Shown here: piece after piece, positions 25,526-33,638 of the stretch
Layout: each line of letters starts with the position of its first letter
How positions within the stretch are numbered: position 1 is the stretch's first letter
DNA from: Mesoterricola silvestris
Lineage (GTDB): Bacteria > Acidobacteriota > Holophagae > Holophagales > Holophagaceae
DNA: 64,000 bases
Direction: 5' to 3'
Assembly (NCBI RefSeq): GCF_030295405.1
Contig: NZ_AP027080.1
Coordinates: forward strand, 2,046,001 to 2,110,000
The notes under the pieces: model-generated
Seen by the model: only the letters and a program-made list of their open reading frames with translations
The model's database searches: none
Told to the model about the DNA's origin: nothing
Program-made: the position numbers and the translations under genes

Positions 25526-26269
25526 TTATTGACCCCAGTCTACCTCATTCCGCCGCAGGAAGCCGATCCACCGGGGCGAGGATGCGGCGTCGAAGGCCCC
25601 GCCCTGGTAGTCGCCGGCTTCGCCGGAGAGCTCCAGGCCGCATTCCCGGGCCATGGCCACCAGTTCGCAGGGCTCGTACAGGCGCACCGATTCCGTGACC
25701 CTGCGGGTGTCGCCCGTCTCCAGGCGGGTGAGGACCATGCGCTTGACGATGCGCTTGTCCTCCAGGGAGCGCCGGCTCACCACCCGCAGGCCGTGGTGCA
25801 CCGCCTCGTCCTCCTTCACGAGGGTCGCCCGCACCTGGGCGGCGTTGAGGTAGTCCAGCAGGAGCACCCCCCCGGGCCGCAGCAGGCCGCGCAGGGCCGC
25901 CAGCAGCGCGCGGTTCTGCTCGTCGGAGAAGTAGCCGAAGGGGGTGAACCACATGCAGATCCCCGAAAGGCTGCCCGCCCGGATCGGCAGGCGCCGCATG
26001 TCGCCCCGCAGGAGCCAGGGGCGGAGCTCCTCCGGGGCCATGGCCAGGAGGTCCCGGGAGAGGTCCAGGCCGAAGGCTTCGCCATTGGTGCGGCGCAGGG
26101 CCGCCAGGTGCCGCCCCGACCCGCAGGCCAGGTCCAGGACGGGCCCCGAGGCCAGGCCCGGCGCCCGCGAGAGGGCCATGGCCACCGCCGTCCCGGCCTC
26201 CTCGGGCCCTCGGGCCGCGTAGATGGCCGCGTAATCCTGGTCGAACCAGTCCCTGAACCATTCCGTCAC
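25526..26269 (-). CDS. Class I SAM-dependent methyltransferase
   Basis: 247 residues. Motif I is VLDLACGSGRHLAAL (about residues 44-58), then FGLDLSRDLLAMAP and GDMRRLPIRAGSLSGICMWFTPFGYF, giving a Rossmann-like SAM site of the methyltransferase-25 type. The substrate is unknown. The start is GTG at 26269 with GGGAGG upstream. It is 21 bases ahead of pgk, so it is the first gene of that operon, and it is divergent from rbfA. A link to glycolysis is positional only. Confidence 0.85.
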   Translation of the reverse strand: MTEWFRDWFDQDYAAIYAARGPEEAGTAVAMALSRAPGLASGPVLDLACGSGRHLAALRRTNGEAFGLDLSRDLLAMAPEELRPWLLRGDMRRLPIRAGSLSGICMWFTPFGYFSDEQNRALLAALRGLLRPGGVLLLDYLNAAQVRATLVKEDEAVHHGLRVVSRRSLEDKRIVKRMVLTRLETGDTRRVTESVRLYEPCELVAMARECGLELSGEAGDYQGGAFDAASSPRWIGFLRRNEVDWGQ

Positions 26270-26332
26270 CTGCGCCCTCCCGTGACCATCCTCTCACGGC
26301 GCGCGGTTACACTGGAGCCTCGAGGAACCGCC

Positions 26333-26707
26333 ATGCTCCGCCCCCAGCAGATCGAAGACCAACTCCAGTTCATGCTTTCAACCCTCATCCAGCGGGAGCT
26401 CCGGGACCCGGACCTGGGCTTCCTGACCCTGACCGCCGTGCGCATCACCGGGGACCGCAGCATCGCCCGGGTGTACTACACGGTGCTGGGCGACGAGGCC
26501 CAGCTGGACCGCTCCCGCAAGGCCCTGGGCCGCGCCGCGGGCTTCCTGCGCACCCACCTGGCCAAGCACCTCAAGATGCGCCGCGTGCCCGAACTGCAGT
26601 TCTTCCCCGACGCCACCCTGGAGGAGGGGAACAAGATCGAGGCCATCTTCGCGAAGATCAAGGAGGAGGAAGCCGCCCGTCCTCCCGCGGCCGAGGACGA
26701 GGCTTGA
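26333..26707 (+). CDS. rbfA: Ribosome-binding factor A
   Basis: 124-residue KH-like factor for 30S maturation. It begins MLRPQQIEDQLQFMLSTLIQRELRDPDLGFLTLTAVRITGD, matching the RbfA pattern, including DPDLGFLT and VRITGDRSIARVYYTVLG. The C-terminal RRVPELQFFPDATLEEGNKIEAIF is also characteristic. CGAGGA precedes the ATG. The stop overlaps the truB start, the usual rbfA-truB order. Confidence 0.95.
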   Translation: MLRPQQIEDQLQFMLSTLIQRELRDPDLGFLTLTAVRITGDRSIARVYYTVLGDEAQLDRSRKALGRAAGFLRTHLAKHLKMRRVPELQFFPDATLEEGNKIEAIFAKIKEEEAARPPAAEDEA

Positions 26708-27591
26708 TCCCCGGCGTCCACCTGGTCCACAAGGAGGTCGGGCAGAGCAGCTTCGACGTGGTGAGGGGCTTCAAGCACGAGGCCTGGGAGGCGGGCCTGA
26801 AGAAGTTCGCCCTGGGCCACGGCGGCACCCTGGATCCCTTCGCCGAAGGGCTCCTCCTGGTGCTGGCCGGCCAGGCCACCCGCCTCATGGAACTGCTCCA
26901 CCCCCTGCCCAAGACCTACCTGGCCCGGGTCGCCTGGGGTTCCGAAACCGATTCCGGGGACCACCTGGGCCTGGTGACCGCCGAAGGCCCCCGGCCTTCC
27001 CCGGAGGCCCTGGAAGGCGTCCTGGAGGGCTTCCTGGGCTGGACCGACCAGGTCCCCCCCGCCACCAGCGCCAAGAAGATCGACGGCGAGGCCGCTTACA
27101 AGAAGGCCCACCGGGGCGAGGTCTTCGAGATGCGCCCCTCCCGGGTGTACCTGCACGAGGCCCGGTGGGTCTCCCACGCCCTGCCCGGGGAGTCCCTCCT
27201 GCGCATCACCTGCCGGGGCGGCTACTACGTGCGTTCCCTGGCCCGGGACATCGGCCGCCTCCTGGGCTGCCCCGCGCACCTGTCGGGCCTGGCGCGCACC
27301 GCCATCGGCCCCTGGGAGGACCCCGGCAGCGGCGAGCGCAAGGTCCTCACCGGCCGGGACGTCCTGCCCTGGTGCGCCGTGCGCGTCCTGGACGACGCCG
27401 AGGCCGATCACCTCCTGCACGGCCGCCCCGTGCCCCTGGGCGTCCTGGAAGCCCCCGCCTGGGCCCTGCCCGAGGGGTTCCCGGATCCGGATGCGCCGGT
27501 GGCCGGAGTGCATGGGGGGAGGACCGTGGCGCTGCTGCGGGAAAAAGACGGGGCCTATTGGACCTGCGCGAACCTGAGGGGCGGACTCTAG
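26704..27591 (+). CDS. truB: tRNA pseudouridine-55 synthase
   Basis: 295 residues; isomerises U55 in the T-loop of tRNAs. The catalytic-Asp motif reads GHGGTLDPFAEGLLLV; the usual form is GHTGTLDP, so Gly replaces Thr, but the Asp is intact. PPATSAKKIDGEAAYKKAHRGE and GYYVRSLARDIG also fit. The start is TTG at 26704, overlapping the rbfA stop (TTGA) behind a GAGGACGAGG site. No ATG or GTG gives the expected N-terminus. Confidence 0.94.
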   Translation: MIPGVHLVHKEVGQSSFDVVRGFKHEAWEAGLKKFALGHGGTLDPFAEGLLLVLAGQATRLMELLHPLPKTYLARVAWGSETDSGDHLGLVTAEGPRPSPEALEGVLEGFLGWTDQVPPATSAKKIDGEAAYKKAHRGEVFEMRPSRVYLHEARWVSHALPGESLLRITCRGGYYVRSLARDIGRLLGCPAHLSGLARTAIGPWEDPGSGERKVLTGRDVLPWCAVRVLDDAEADHLLHGRPVPLGVLEAPAWALPEGFPDPDAPVAGVHGGRTVALLREKDGAYWTCANLRGGL

Positions 27592-27600
27592 CTCACGGAT

Positions 27601-27930
27601 TCCGACCCACCCCGACTATCATTGCCGATGCCAGGGGATAGCCATTCCATGAAAACGGCAGCCCGATTCCTCCGCCGGGAACGGGCCGAGTTCAAATCCT
27701 GATCCCCTTCATCCTGTTCATCCCATTTTCATCCCTGTTCTCGCAGGGCCAGAGCAGGGATGGGACGGCGCGCTATGGATCCGCGTGCGCCGACCCATCC
27801 CTGCTCTGGCCCTGCGGGAACAGGGATGAAAATTGGATGAAAGGGATGCAGGGGATGAAAAAGGGGATCACCCTCCGGCCCTGCAGCGGCGCTGACGTTC
27901 GATCGATGGTTCCCGAAGGGGTGGGTCGGA
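27601..27930. repeat. Extragenic palindromic repeat, copy B (330 bp)
   Basis: The most complete copy. Its ends are perfect 13-bp inverted repeats, TCCGACCCACCCC at 27601 and GGGGTGGGTCGGA at 27918-27930. Inside, 39-base arms at 27726-27764 and 27794-27832 pair with one mismatch. The shared core is CCCTGTTCYCGCAGGGCCAG, flanked by TTCATCC-type repeats. The element fills the gap between truB (+) and the nadK stop (-) at 27939. No ORF in it looks real. Confidence 0.85.
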
Positions 27931-27938
27931 ATATTGGA

Positions 27939-28820
27939 TTAGCGATCCGACCAGTGCAGTTTCTCCCCCAGCAGATGGAAGAAGCTGAACTCCGGGCTCT
28001 GGATCAACGTGATCTCCCTTTCGGATTTCCTCAGCTCCAGCCGGTCCCCGGCATGGATCTCCATCTCCAGCTGGCCGTCCAGGGTCAGGTGGGCGTCCTC
28101 GGTGCGGTCCAGGGTGATGGACACGGGCAGGTGGGCGGGCACCACGATGGGGCGCAGGGTGAGGGAATGGGGGCAGATGGCGGAGATGACCCAGGCGTCC
28201 AGGGCGGGGTAGAGGACCGGGCCACCGGCCGACAGGGAGTACGCGGTGGAGCCGGTGGGGGTGGCCACGATGAGGCCGTCGGCCTTGATGCTGGCGGCGT
28301 CGTGGCCGTCCACCTGGATGCGGAACTCCATGATGCGGGCCACCACCCCCTTGTTCACCACGGCGTCGTTGAGGGCGGGGCGGCCCCCCAGGACCTCGGT
28401 GCCGCGCACCACCTGGGCGTGGAGCATGGTGCGGGTCTCCGTGCGGAAGCCCCCCTGGAAGTAGGCCTCCACCACCGCCCGGGCCTCGCCCGAGGGGTGG
28501 CAGGTGAGGAAGCCCAATGATCCCAGGTTGATGCCCAGGAGGGGGGTGCCCCTCATGCCCACGTGGCGCGCGGCGGTGAGGAGGGTGCCGTCCCCCCCCA
28601 GGGCCAGGCAGAGATCGGGCACCGGGAGGCCCTCGCCGTACCGGGTGTCGCCGCGGAAGGCCTCCGGGGGCAGGCCCGCCGCGTTCCAGGCGTTCTGGAT
28701 CTTGGGGTGGGCCCACACGTCCCAGCCCCTGGCGAGGAAGGTGGGAACCACGTCGGCAAGGCCCTTGGCGAGCCAGGGGGACCTGCTCTTGGCGACGATA
28801 ACGAGGGTGGGTCGGACCAT
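27939..28820 (-). CDS. nadK: NAD kinase
   Basis: Phosphorylates NAD to NADP, 293 residues. The family signatures are LALGGDGTLLTAARHV (GGDGT, about residues 74-78), NLGSLGFLT, ALNDAVVNKGVVARIMEF and the nucleotide-binding TPTGSTAYSLSAGGP. Its stop lies 9 bases from repeat copy B. It is divergent from mrcA with only a 22-base gap, so the two promoters must overlap the opposing genes. Together with nadB it places two NAD(P) genes in the window. Confidence 0.95.
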   Translation of the reverse strand: MVRPTLVIVAKSRSPWLAKGLADVVPTFLARGWDVWAHPKIQNAWNAAGLPPEAFRGDTRYGEGLPVPDLCLALGGDGTLLTAARHVGMRGTPLLGINLGSLGFLTCHPSGEARAVVEAYFQGGFRTETRTMLHAQVVRGTEVLGGRPALNDAVVNKGVVARIMEFRIQVDGHDAASIKADGLIVATPTGSTAYSLSAGGPVLYPALDAWVISAICPHSLTLRPIVVPAHLPVSITLDRTEDAHLTLDGQLEMEIHAGDRLELRKSEREITLIQSPEFSFFHLLGEKLHWSDR

Positions 28821-28830
28821 GACCTTAGGT

Positions 28831-28836
28831 TACCCT
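28831..28836 (+). promoter_or_regulatory. -10-like box six bases before the mrcA start
   Basis: TACCCT is followed by exactly six bases and the ATG at 28843. The GGGAG inside those six bases ends one base before the ATG, too close to act as a Shine-Dalgarno site. The layout fits a leaderless mRNA. No clear -35 box is seen. Confidence 0.4.
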
Positions 28837-28842
28837 GGGAGC

Positions 28843-31272
28843 ATGGCTACGAAAGCGGAGAACTCCCGGAAACCTCGAAAGGCGAGGCGGCGGATCCCCT
28901 GGAAGGCGATCGGGTGGGTCACCGCCGCGCTCACGGTCACCTGCGGCGTCGTCCTGGCCGTGGCGTGGTCCGTCATGAGCCGAGATGTGGACAGCTTCCT
29001 CACCTTCTTCGCCCTGCGGGTGCCCAAGACCATCACCAAGGTCCTGGACCGCAACGGGGACGTCATCGGCGTGTTCGCCGAGGAGAACCGGGTGGTGATC
29101 CCCTTCGGGGACATCCCCAGGGCCTTCGTGGGCGCGGTCATCGCCACGGAGGACTCCGACTTCATGAGCCACGGCGGCGTTTCCGCGCGGGGCTTCGTGC
29201 GGGCCGGGTTCAATTTCCTCACCAGCTTCGGCCGGCGCAGGGAAGGGGCCTCCACCCTCACCATGCAGCTCATCCGCACCGTCACCGCCAAGCGCCAGAA
29301 GCGCCTGGACCGAAAGCTCAAGGAGGTCATCCTCGCCCTCAAGCTGGAGAAGGCCTACACCAAGAAGCAGATCTTCGAGCAGTACGCCAACGAGGTCTAC
29401 TTCGGCGGCGGGCGCTACGGCATCGAGGCCGCCTCCCAGTTCTACTTCGGCAAGAGCGCGCCGCAGCTGGCCGTGGAGGAATGCGCCCTCCTGGCCGGGC
29501 TGGTGCAGAATCCCAACTGGTACAACCCCTACAACCCCGACCCCAAGGCCCGGGCCGCGGCCCGGGCCCGGCGCAACCACGTGCTGCGGCGCATGGCCGC
29601 CGAAGGCTACATCAAGGAGGCCGATGCCCAGGCCCTTTCGGAGCGGCCGGTGCGCCTGGCCCGGGAGAACGCCCGGGAGGAGCAGGTGGCCCCCTACCCG
29701 GTGGAGGAGGTGCGCCAGTACCTCTACCGGAAGTACGGCAAGGACAAGGTCCTGGAAGGCGGCCTGGAGGTCACCACCACCATCGATTCCGTGTGGCAGT
29801 CCGCGGCCAACGACGCCGTGCGCGCCGGGCTGCGGGCCGTGGATCGCCGCCGGGGCTACCGCAAGGACGGCGTGCAGTTCGTGGGCGACGTGGACAAGGT
29901 CAATCTGCCCGGGTGGAACCGCTTCTTCGAGGCGGGGGATTCGGTGCGGGGGGTGATCCTGGGCTGGAAGCCCGGGGGCGCCGAGGTGCGCATCGGCAAG
30001 CGCGTCCTGGAGGTGCCCGAGGCCGCCTTCGCCTGGGCCGGCACCAAGACCATCCGGTCCATCCTCATGCGCGGGGCCGCGCCGCTGTTCATCGTGAAGC
30101 AGGCCAATGACGACGGCGCGCCCGTGAAGCTCGAGCTGGACCAGGAGCCAGACGTGGAAGGGGCCCTGCTGGCCGTGGACCCGGGCACCGGCGAGATCCG
30201 GGCCATGGTGGGCGGCTACGATTTCAAGCGGTCCATGTTCAACCGGTCCTGGCAGGCGGAACGCCAGGTGGGGTCCTCCATGAAGGCCTTCGTGTACGGC
30301 GCGGCCTTCGCCAAGGGCCTCAACCCCGCCACCATGGTGGAGGACGTGCCCACGCGGTTCACGTACGACGCCACGGTCTACGAGCCCAAGAACTACGAGC
30401 GGGACTACTGGGGCCCCATCCCCATCTGGGAGGCCGTGCGCGATTCCCGCAACATGGCCGCCGTGCGCACCCTGGAGCTCACCGGCATCGAGAACGTCAT
30501 CGCCTTCGCCCGGGCCGCGGGCATCTCCGGCCACCTGAACCCCTATCCCAGCCTGGCCCTGGGGGCCTCGGACCTGACCCTCAAGGAGATGGTGCGGGGC
30601 TACAGCACCTTCGCCCTGGGCGGAAGGCAGGCCCCGGTGCCCTTCCTCATCAAGAAGATCGTGGACCGCTCCGGACGGGTGCTGGAGAACTACGAGCAGG
30701 GCCCCGGCGAACAGGTGGTGGACCCCATGAGCAACTTCCAGCTCATCCAGTGCCTCCAGGGCGTGGCCCAGCGGGGCACCGGCGCCAGGTCCAACGAGCT
30801 GAACTGGCCCGTGGCCGGCAAGACCGGCACCACCAACGACCACACCGACGCCTGGTTCATGGGCTTCTCCACCCGCATCACCTGCGGCGTGTGGGTGGGC
30901 CTGGACGCCAAGAAGACCATCTTCCGGGGCGCCGACGGCGCCAAGGCGGCCCTTCCCATCTGGGTGGACTTCATGAAGGCCGCCCTGCCGTCCACCCCCA
31001 AGGAGGACTTCCCCGCCCCCGAGGGCATGGAGTGGGCCGACATCGACCGCTACACCGGCCTCATCGCCACCAGCGCCACCCAGGCCACGGACGTGGTGCG
31101 CCTGGCCTTCAAACCCGGCACCGCCCCCAAGTCCGCCAGCACCGGGGAAGCCATCCAGAAGGTGCGGGAGGCCCGGCAGAAGGCCAACAGCCAGCCCACT
31201 GAGAACCGCGCCTGGGGCGCCAACCTCGCCGTGCCCGGCCAGTCTACCCTGGTGCCCAACGAAATTCCCTGA
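28843..31272 (+). CDS. mrcA: Penicillin-binding protein 1A-type bifunctional transglycosylase/transpeptidase
   Basis: 809-residue class A PBP building peptidoglycan in the periplasm. A basic N-terminus leads to one membrane anchor (about residues 24-45). The GT51 domain has the catalytic-Glu motif ATEDSDFMSHGG, EGASTLTMQLIR and GGGRYGIEAAS. The transpeptidase has the active-site SMK tetrad (GSSMKAF), SRN (DSRNMAAV) and KTGTT. Between them is an insert of the OB-like type found in PBP1A. It sits just upstream of blaI/M56 genes, which may sense cell-wall stress; direct control is not shown. Confidence 0.94.
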   Translation: MATKAENSRKPRKARRRIPWKAIGWVTAALTVTCGVVLAVAWSVMSRDVDSFLTFFALRVPKTITKVLDRNGDVIGVFAEENRVVIPFGDIPRAFVGAVIATEDSDFMSHGGVSARGFVRAGFNFLTSFGRRREGASTLTMQLIRTVTAKRQKRLDRKLKEVILALKLEKAYTKKQIFEQYANEVYFGGGRYGIEAASQFYFGKSAPQLAVEECALLAGLVQNPNWYNPYNPDPKARAAARARRNHVLRRMAAEGYIKEADAQALSERPVRLARENAREEQVAPYPVEEVRQYLYRKYGKDKVLEGGLEVTTTIDSVWQSAANDAVRAGLRAVDRRRGYRKDGVQFVGDVDKVNLPGWNRFFEAGDSVRGVILGWKPGGAEVRIGKRVLEVPEAAFAWAGTKTIRSILMRGAAPLFIVKQANDDGAPVKLELDQEPDVEGALLAVDPGTGEIRAMVGGYDFKRSMFNRSWQAERQVGSSMKAFVYGAAFAKGLNPATMVEDVPTRFTYDATVYEPKNYERDYWGPIPIWEAVRDSRNMAAVRTLELTGIENVIAFARAAGISGHLNPYPSLALGASDLTLKEMVRGYSTFALGGRQAPVPFLIKKIVDRSGRVLENYEQGPGEQVVDPMSNFQLIQCLQGVAQRGTGARSNELNWPVAGKTGTTNDHTDAWFMGFSTRITCGVWVGLDAKKTIFRGADGAKAALPIWVDFMKAALPSTPKEDFPAPEGMEWADIDRYTGLIATSATQATDVVRLAFKPGTAPKSASTGEAIQKVREARQKANSQPTENRAWGANLAVPGQSTLVPNEIP

Positions 31273-31315
31273 ACGGGGGCGACCCAGCCTTGGATTGTCA
31301 CGGCCCCGTAAAAGT

Positions 31316-31352
31316 ACGAACCGGTTCGTTGACAAATACGAACCGGTTCGTA
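31316..31352 (+). promoter_or_regulatory. Twin palindromic operators with embedded promoter of the blaI-M56 operon
   Basis: ACGAACCGGTTCGT at 31316-31329 and TACGAACCGGTTCGTA at 31337-31352 are perfect palindromes whose centres are 22 bp apart, two helical turns. TTGACA (31329-31334) starts at the last base of the first, and TATTCT (31351-31356) begins at the end of the second, 16 bp apart. The repressor bound to both sites would cover the whole promoter. Start codon of blaI is at 31381. BlaI autoregulation is the obvious reading. Confidence 0.85.
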
Positions 31353-31380
31353 TTCTTGGATCAGTCCCCTTGGAGTTCCC

Positions 31381-31767
31381 ATGACCCCGTCCCCGATCCG
31401 CCCTTCCGATGGCGAGCTCGCCATCCTGCGGGTGCTCTGGGACCGCGGCTCCGCGACGGTTCGGGAGGTGCACTCCGAACTTTCGAAGGGCCGGGACATG
31501 GGCTACACCACCGTGCTCAAGCTCATGCAGATCATGGTGGAAAAGGGCCTGGCCACGCGGGACGAGTCGACGCGCACCCACGTGTACCGGGCCGCCCAGG
31601 GGGAGGAATCCACCCAGGCCTGCCTTCTGGACGACCTTCTGCAGAAGGCCTTCCAGGGCAGCGCCGCCTCCCTCGTGGTGCGGGCCCTGGCCGAGTCCAG
31701 GGCCTCCGACGGGGAACTGGACGAGATCCAGGCCTTCCTGGCCCGGATCAAGGAGGAACGGAAATGA
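31381..31767 (+). CDS. blaI: BlaI/MecI/CopY-family transcriptional repressor
   Basis: Winged-helix repressor of 128 residues. It starts RPSDGELAILRVLWDRGSATVREVHSEL, then GYTTVLKLMQIMVEKGLATRDESTRTHVYRAA, the usual BlaI DNA-binding domain. The C-terminal dimerisation helices end in EIQAFLARIKEERK. It would bind the twin palindromes upstream and be inactivated by the M56 protease encoded next, whose start overlaps its stop (ATGA). Target genes beyond this operon are unknown; no beta-lactamase is in the window. Confidence 0.93.
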   Translation: MTPSPIRPSDGELAILRVLWDRGSATVREVHSELSKGRDMGYTTVLKLMQIMVEKGLATRDESTRTHVYRAAQGEESTQACLLDDLLQKAFQGSAASLVVRALAESRASDGELDEIQAFLARIKEERK

Positions 31768-33014
31768 TCCCGATCCTGGACCGGCTGGGCCTCGCGTTGT
31801 TCCACTCGCTGTGGGAGGTCTCGGTCCTGGGCCTGGCGGCCTGGGGCGGGCTCCTCCTCCTGCGGCGGCGCCCCGCGGAGACGCGGTACGCGTTCGCCTG
31901 CGGGATGCTGGGGGCCATGGTGGCCCTTCCGGCGGCCACCTTCCTGCTTTCGGCCCCGGGGGCGCCCTCCGAGGCGCTGGCGGGGGCCGTGCGGCAGGTG
32001 GCCATGGAAGGGCAGGGGGTCCGGGCGGCCACGCCCTGGCTGGCCCTGGCCTGGGTCCTGGGGGCCTCCCTCATGACCCTGCGCCTGGGGGGCGGCCTCT
32101 GGTGGCTGGAACGGGCCTTCGTGAAGCCCTCCCGTCCCGCCCCGGAGGCCTGGGCGGAGGCGGCCGCGAAGCTCGCCTCCCGCATGGGGGTCCACCGGCC
32201 CCTGGCCCTGCGCGTGGGCACCCGGGGGGATTCCCCCCTGGTCATCGGGTTCTTCCGTCCGGTCATCCTCGTTCCCGCCGCGGCCTTCCTCAACCTCGAC
32301 TCCGCGGCCCTGGAGGCCGTCCTGGCCCACGAGATCGCCCACGTGCGCCGGGGGGACTACCTGGCCAATGCGCTCCAGTCCGCCGCGGAGGCCCTCCTCT
32401 TCTTCCACCCCGCCGCATGGTGGCTTTCGGGCCACGTGCGGGAGCTCCGCGAGCACTGCTGCGACGACGCCGCGGCGGAGGCCTGCGGGGATCCCCTGGC
32501 GCTGGCCCAGGGACTTGCGTCCCTGGAACGGCTGCGGCGGACCCTTCCCATCGAACCCGATCCGGCCTGCGCCCTGGGCGCCGCCAAAGGAAACCTCATG
32601 CCCCGCATCACCCGCCTCTTCACGCCCCGGGACGCCAGCGTCCCCTCCTTCCGCGGCCTCGCCCTCATGGTGGGGGCGGCCGCCCTCGCGGGGGCCTTCG
32701 TCCTCGCGTGCCGGGCGCCCCGCACCCGGCCCCTGGCCGACGTGGATTTCAGCCAGGTGAAGATCGCCCACCAGCCCGCCGCTCCCGCCTATCCGCCCGA
32801 AGCCAAGATCGCCCGCATCCAGGGCACCGTGGAGGTGCGCGTGACCATCGACGAGCAGGGCGTTCCCATCGCCGTGGAGGCCGTTTCCGGCCCCGAGGAA
32901 CTGCGTCCGACCGCGGTGGACTACGCCAAGGGCTGGACCTTCGCGCCGCTTCTGCGGGACGGCAAGCCCGTCAAGGCCCGGTTCCTCATCACGATGCCCT
33001 TCCGCCTGCGCTGA
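31764..33014 (+). CDS. BlaR1-type M56 metallopeptidase fused to a TonB C-terminal domain
   Basis: 416 residues. N-terminal membrane helices (about 5-33, 40-60 and 92-110) precede the zinc-protease motif VLAHEIAHVRRGDYLANAL and the downstream ELREHCCDDAAAEACGD. Another helix follows near 300-318. The C-terminus (about 335-416) is a TonB-like domain, PAYPPEAKIARIQGTVEVRVTIDEQG. Classical BlaR1 instead ends in a penicillin-binding sensor, which is absent. It probably cleaves BlaI on a periplasmic cue. Its last 26 bases overlap the convergent HAD gene. Confidence 0.88.
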   Translation: MIPILDRLGLALFHSLWEVSVLGLAAWGGLLLLRRRPAETRYAFACGMLGAMVALPAATFLLSAPGAPSEALAGAVRQVAMEGQGVRAATPWLALAWVLGASLMTLRLGGGLWWLERAFVKPSRPAPEAWAEAAAKLASRMGVHRPLALRVGTRGDSPLVIGFFRPVILVPAAAFLNLDSAALEAVLAHEIAHVRRGDYLANALQSAAEALLFFHPAAWWLSGHVRELREHCCDDAAAEACGDPLALAQGLASLERLRRTLPIEPDPACALGAAKGNLMPRITRLFTPRDASVPSFRGLALMVGAAALAGAFVLACRAPRTRPLADVDFSQVKIAHQPAAPAYPPEAKIARIQGTVEVRVTIDEQGVPIAVEAVSGPEELRPTAVDYAKGWTFAPLLRDGKPVKARFLITMPFRLR

Positions 33015-33615
33015 GGCAGCCCCGGGCCTCCAGCTCCCGCCGGAGCGCACCGGCCCCGGTGAACCGGATGGCGTCGAAGCCCAGGGCGGCCGCGGCGTCC
33101 ACGTTGGCCCTGGAATCGTCGATGAAGACCGATCCCTCCATGGGGATTCCGCAGCGCAGCGCCGCGAGGCGGAAGATGGCGGGGTCGGGCTTCACCACCC
33201 CCTCCCGCCCGGAAACCACGATCTCCTGGAACCAGTCCAGGAAGGGGTAGTGCTTCCGGGCCAGGGGGAAGGTCTCCGCGGACCAGTTGGTGAGGGCGAA
33301 GAGGGGCAGGCCCAGATCCTTGAGTTCCTCCAGGATCTCGACCGTGCCGGGGATGGGGCCGTTGAGCATGTCCTCCCAGCGGCTCCACCACCAGTCGATG
33401 GCCTCCCGGTAGTCGGGCCACGAGGCCTGCTTCTCCCGGATGGCCTCGGCGAAGGGCCTGCCCCCGTCCAGGGCCAGGTTCCACGCCGGGGTGCACACGT
33501 TGGCCAGGAAGAATTCCGTCTCCTCGACCCCGTACACCTGCCGGTAGAGATGCCTCGGGTCCCAGTCGATGAGCACGCCGCCGAGGTCGAAGAGGATGGC
33601 TGGTCTGTGGGGCAC
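32989..33615 (-). CDS. HAD-superfamily hydrolase
   Basis: 208 residues. Motif I is ILFDLGGVLIDWD (nucleophile Asp), motif II is FALTNWSAETF, motif III is the Lys in GVVKPDPAIFRLA and motif IV is VFIDDSRANVDAA. The helical cap between them fits the HAD-IA/YihX-like phosphatase group. The substrate is unknown. The GTG start at 33615 has GGAGG five bases upstream. Its end overlaps the opposing M56 gene by 26 bases, and it follows the DEAD-box gene by 23 bases on the same strand. Confidence 0.87.
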   Translation of the reverse strand: MPHRPAILFDLGGVLIDWDPRHLYRQVYGVEETEFFLANVCTPAWNLALDGGRPFAEAIREKQASWPDYREAIDWWWSRWEDMLNGPIPGTVEILEELKDLGLPLFALTNWSAETFPLARKHYPFLDWFQEIVVSGREGVVKPDPAIFRLAALRCGIPMEGSVFIDDSRANVDAAAALGFDAIRFTGAGALRRELEARGCLSAGGRAS

Positions 33616-33638
33616 GGAAACCTCCAGGCCCCAGGGTA

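Noticed and set aside
28825-31581. 918-codon minus-strand open frame opposite mrcA
   Set aside because: Antisense shadow of a clear PBP1A gene; low-complexity Gly/His/Leu/Arg translation and no ribosome-binding site.
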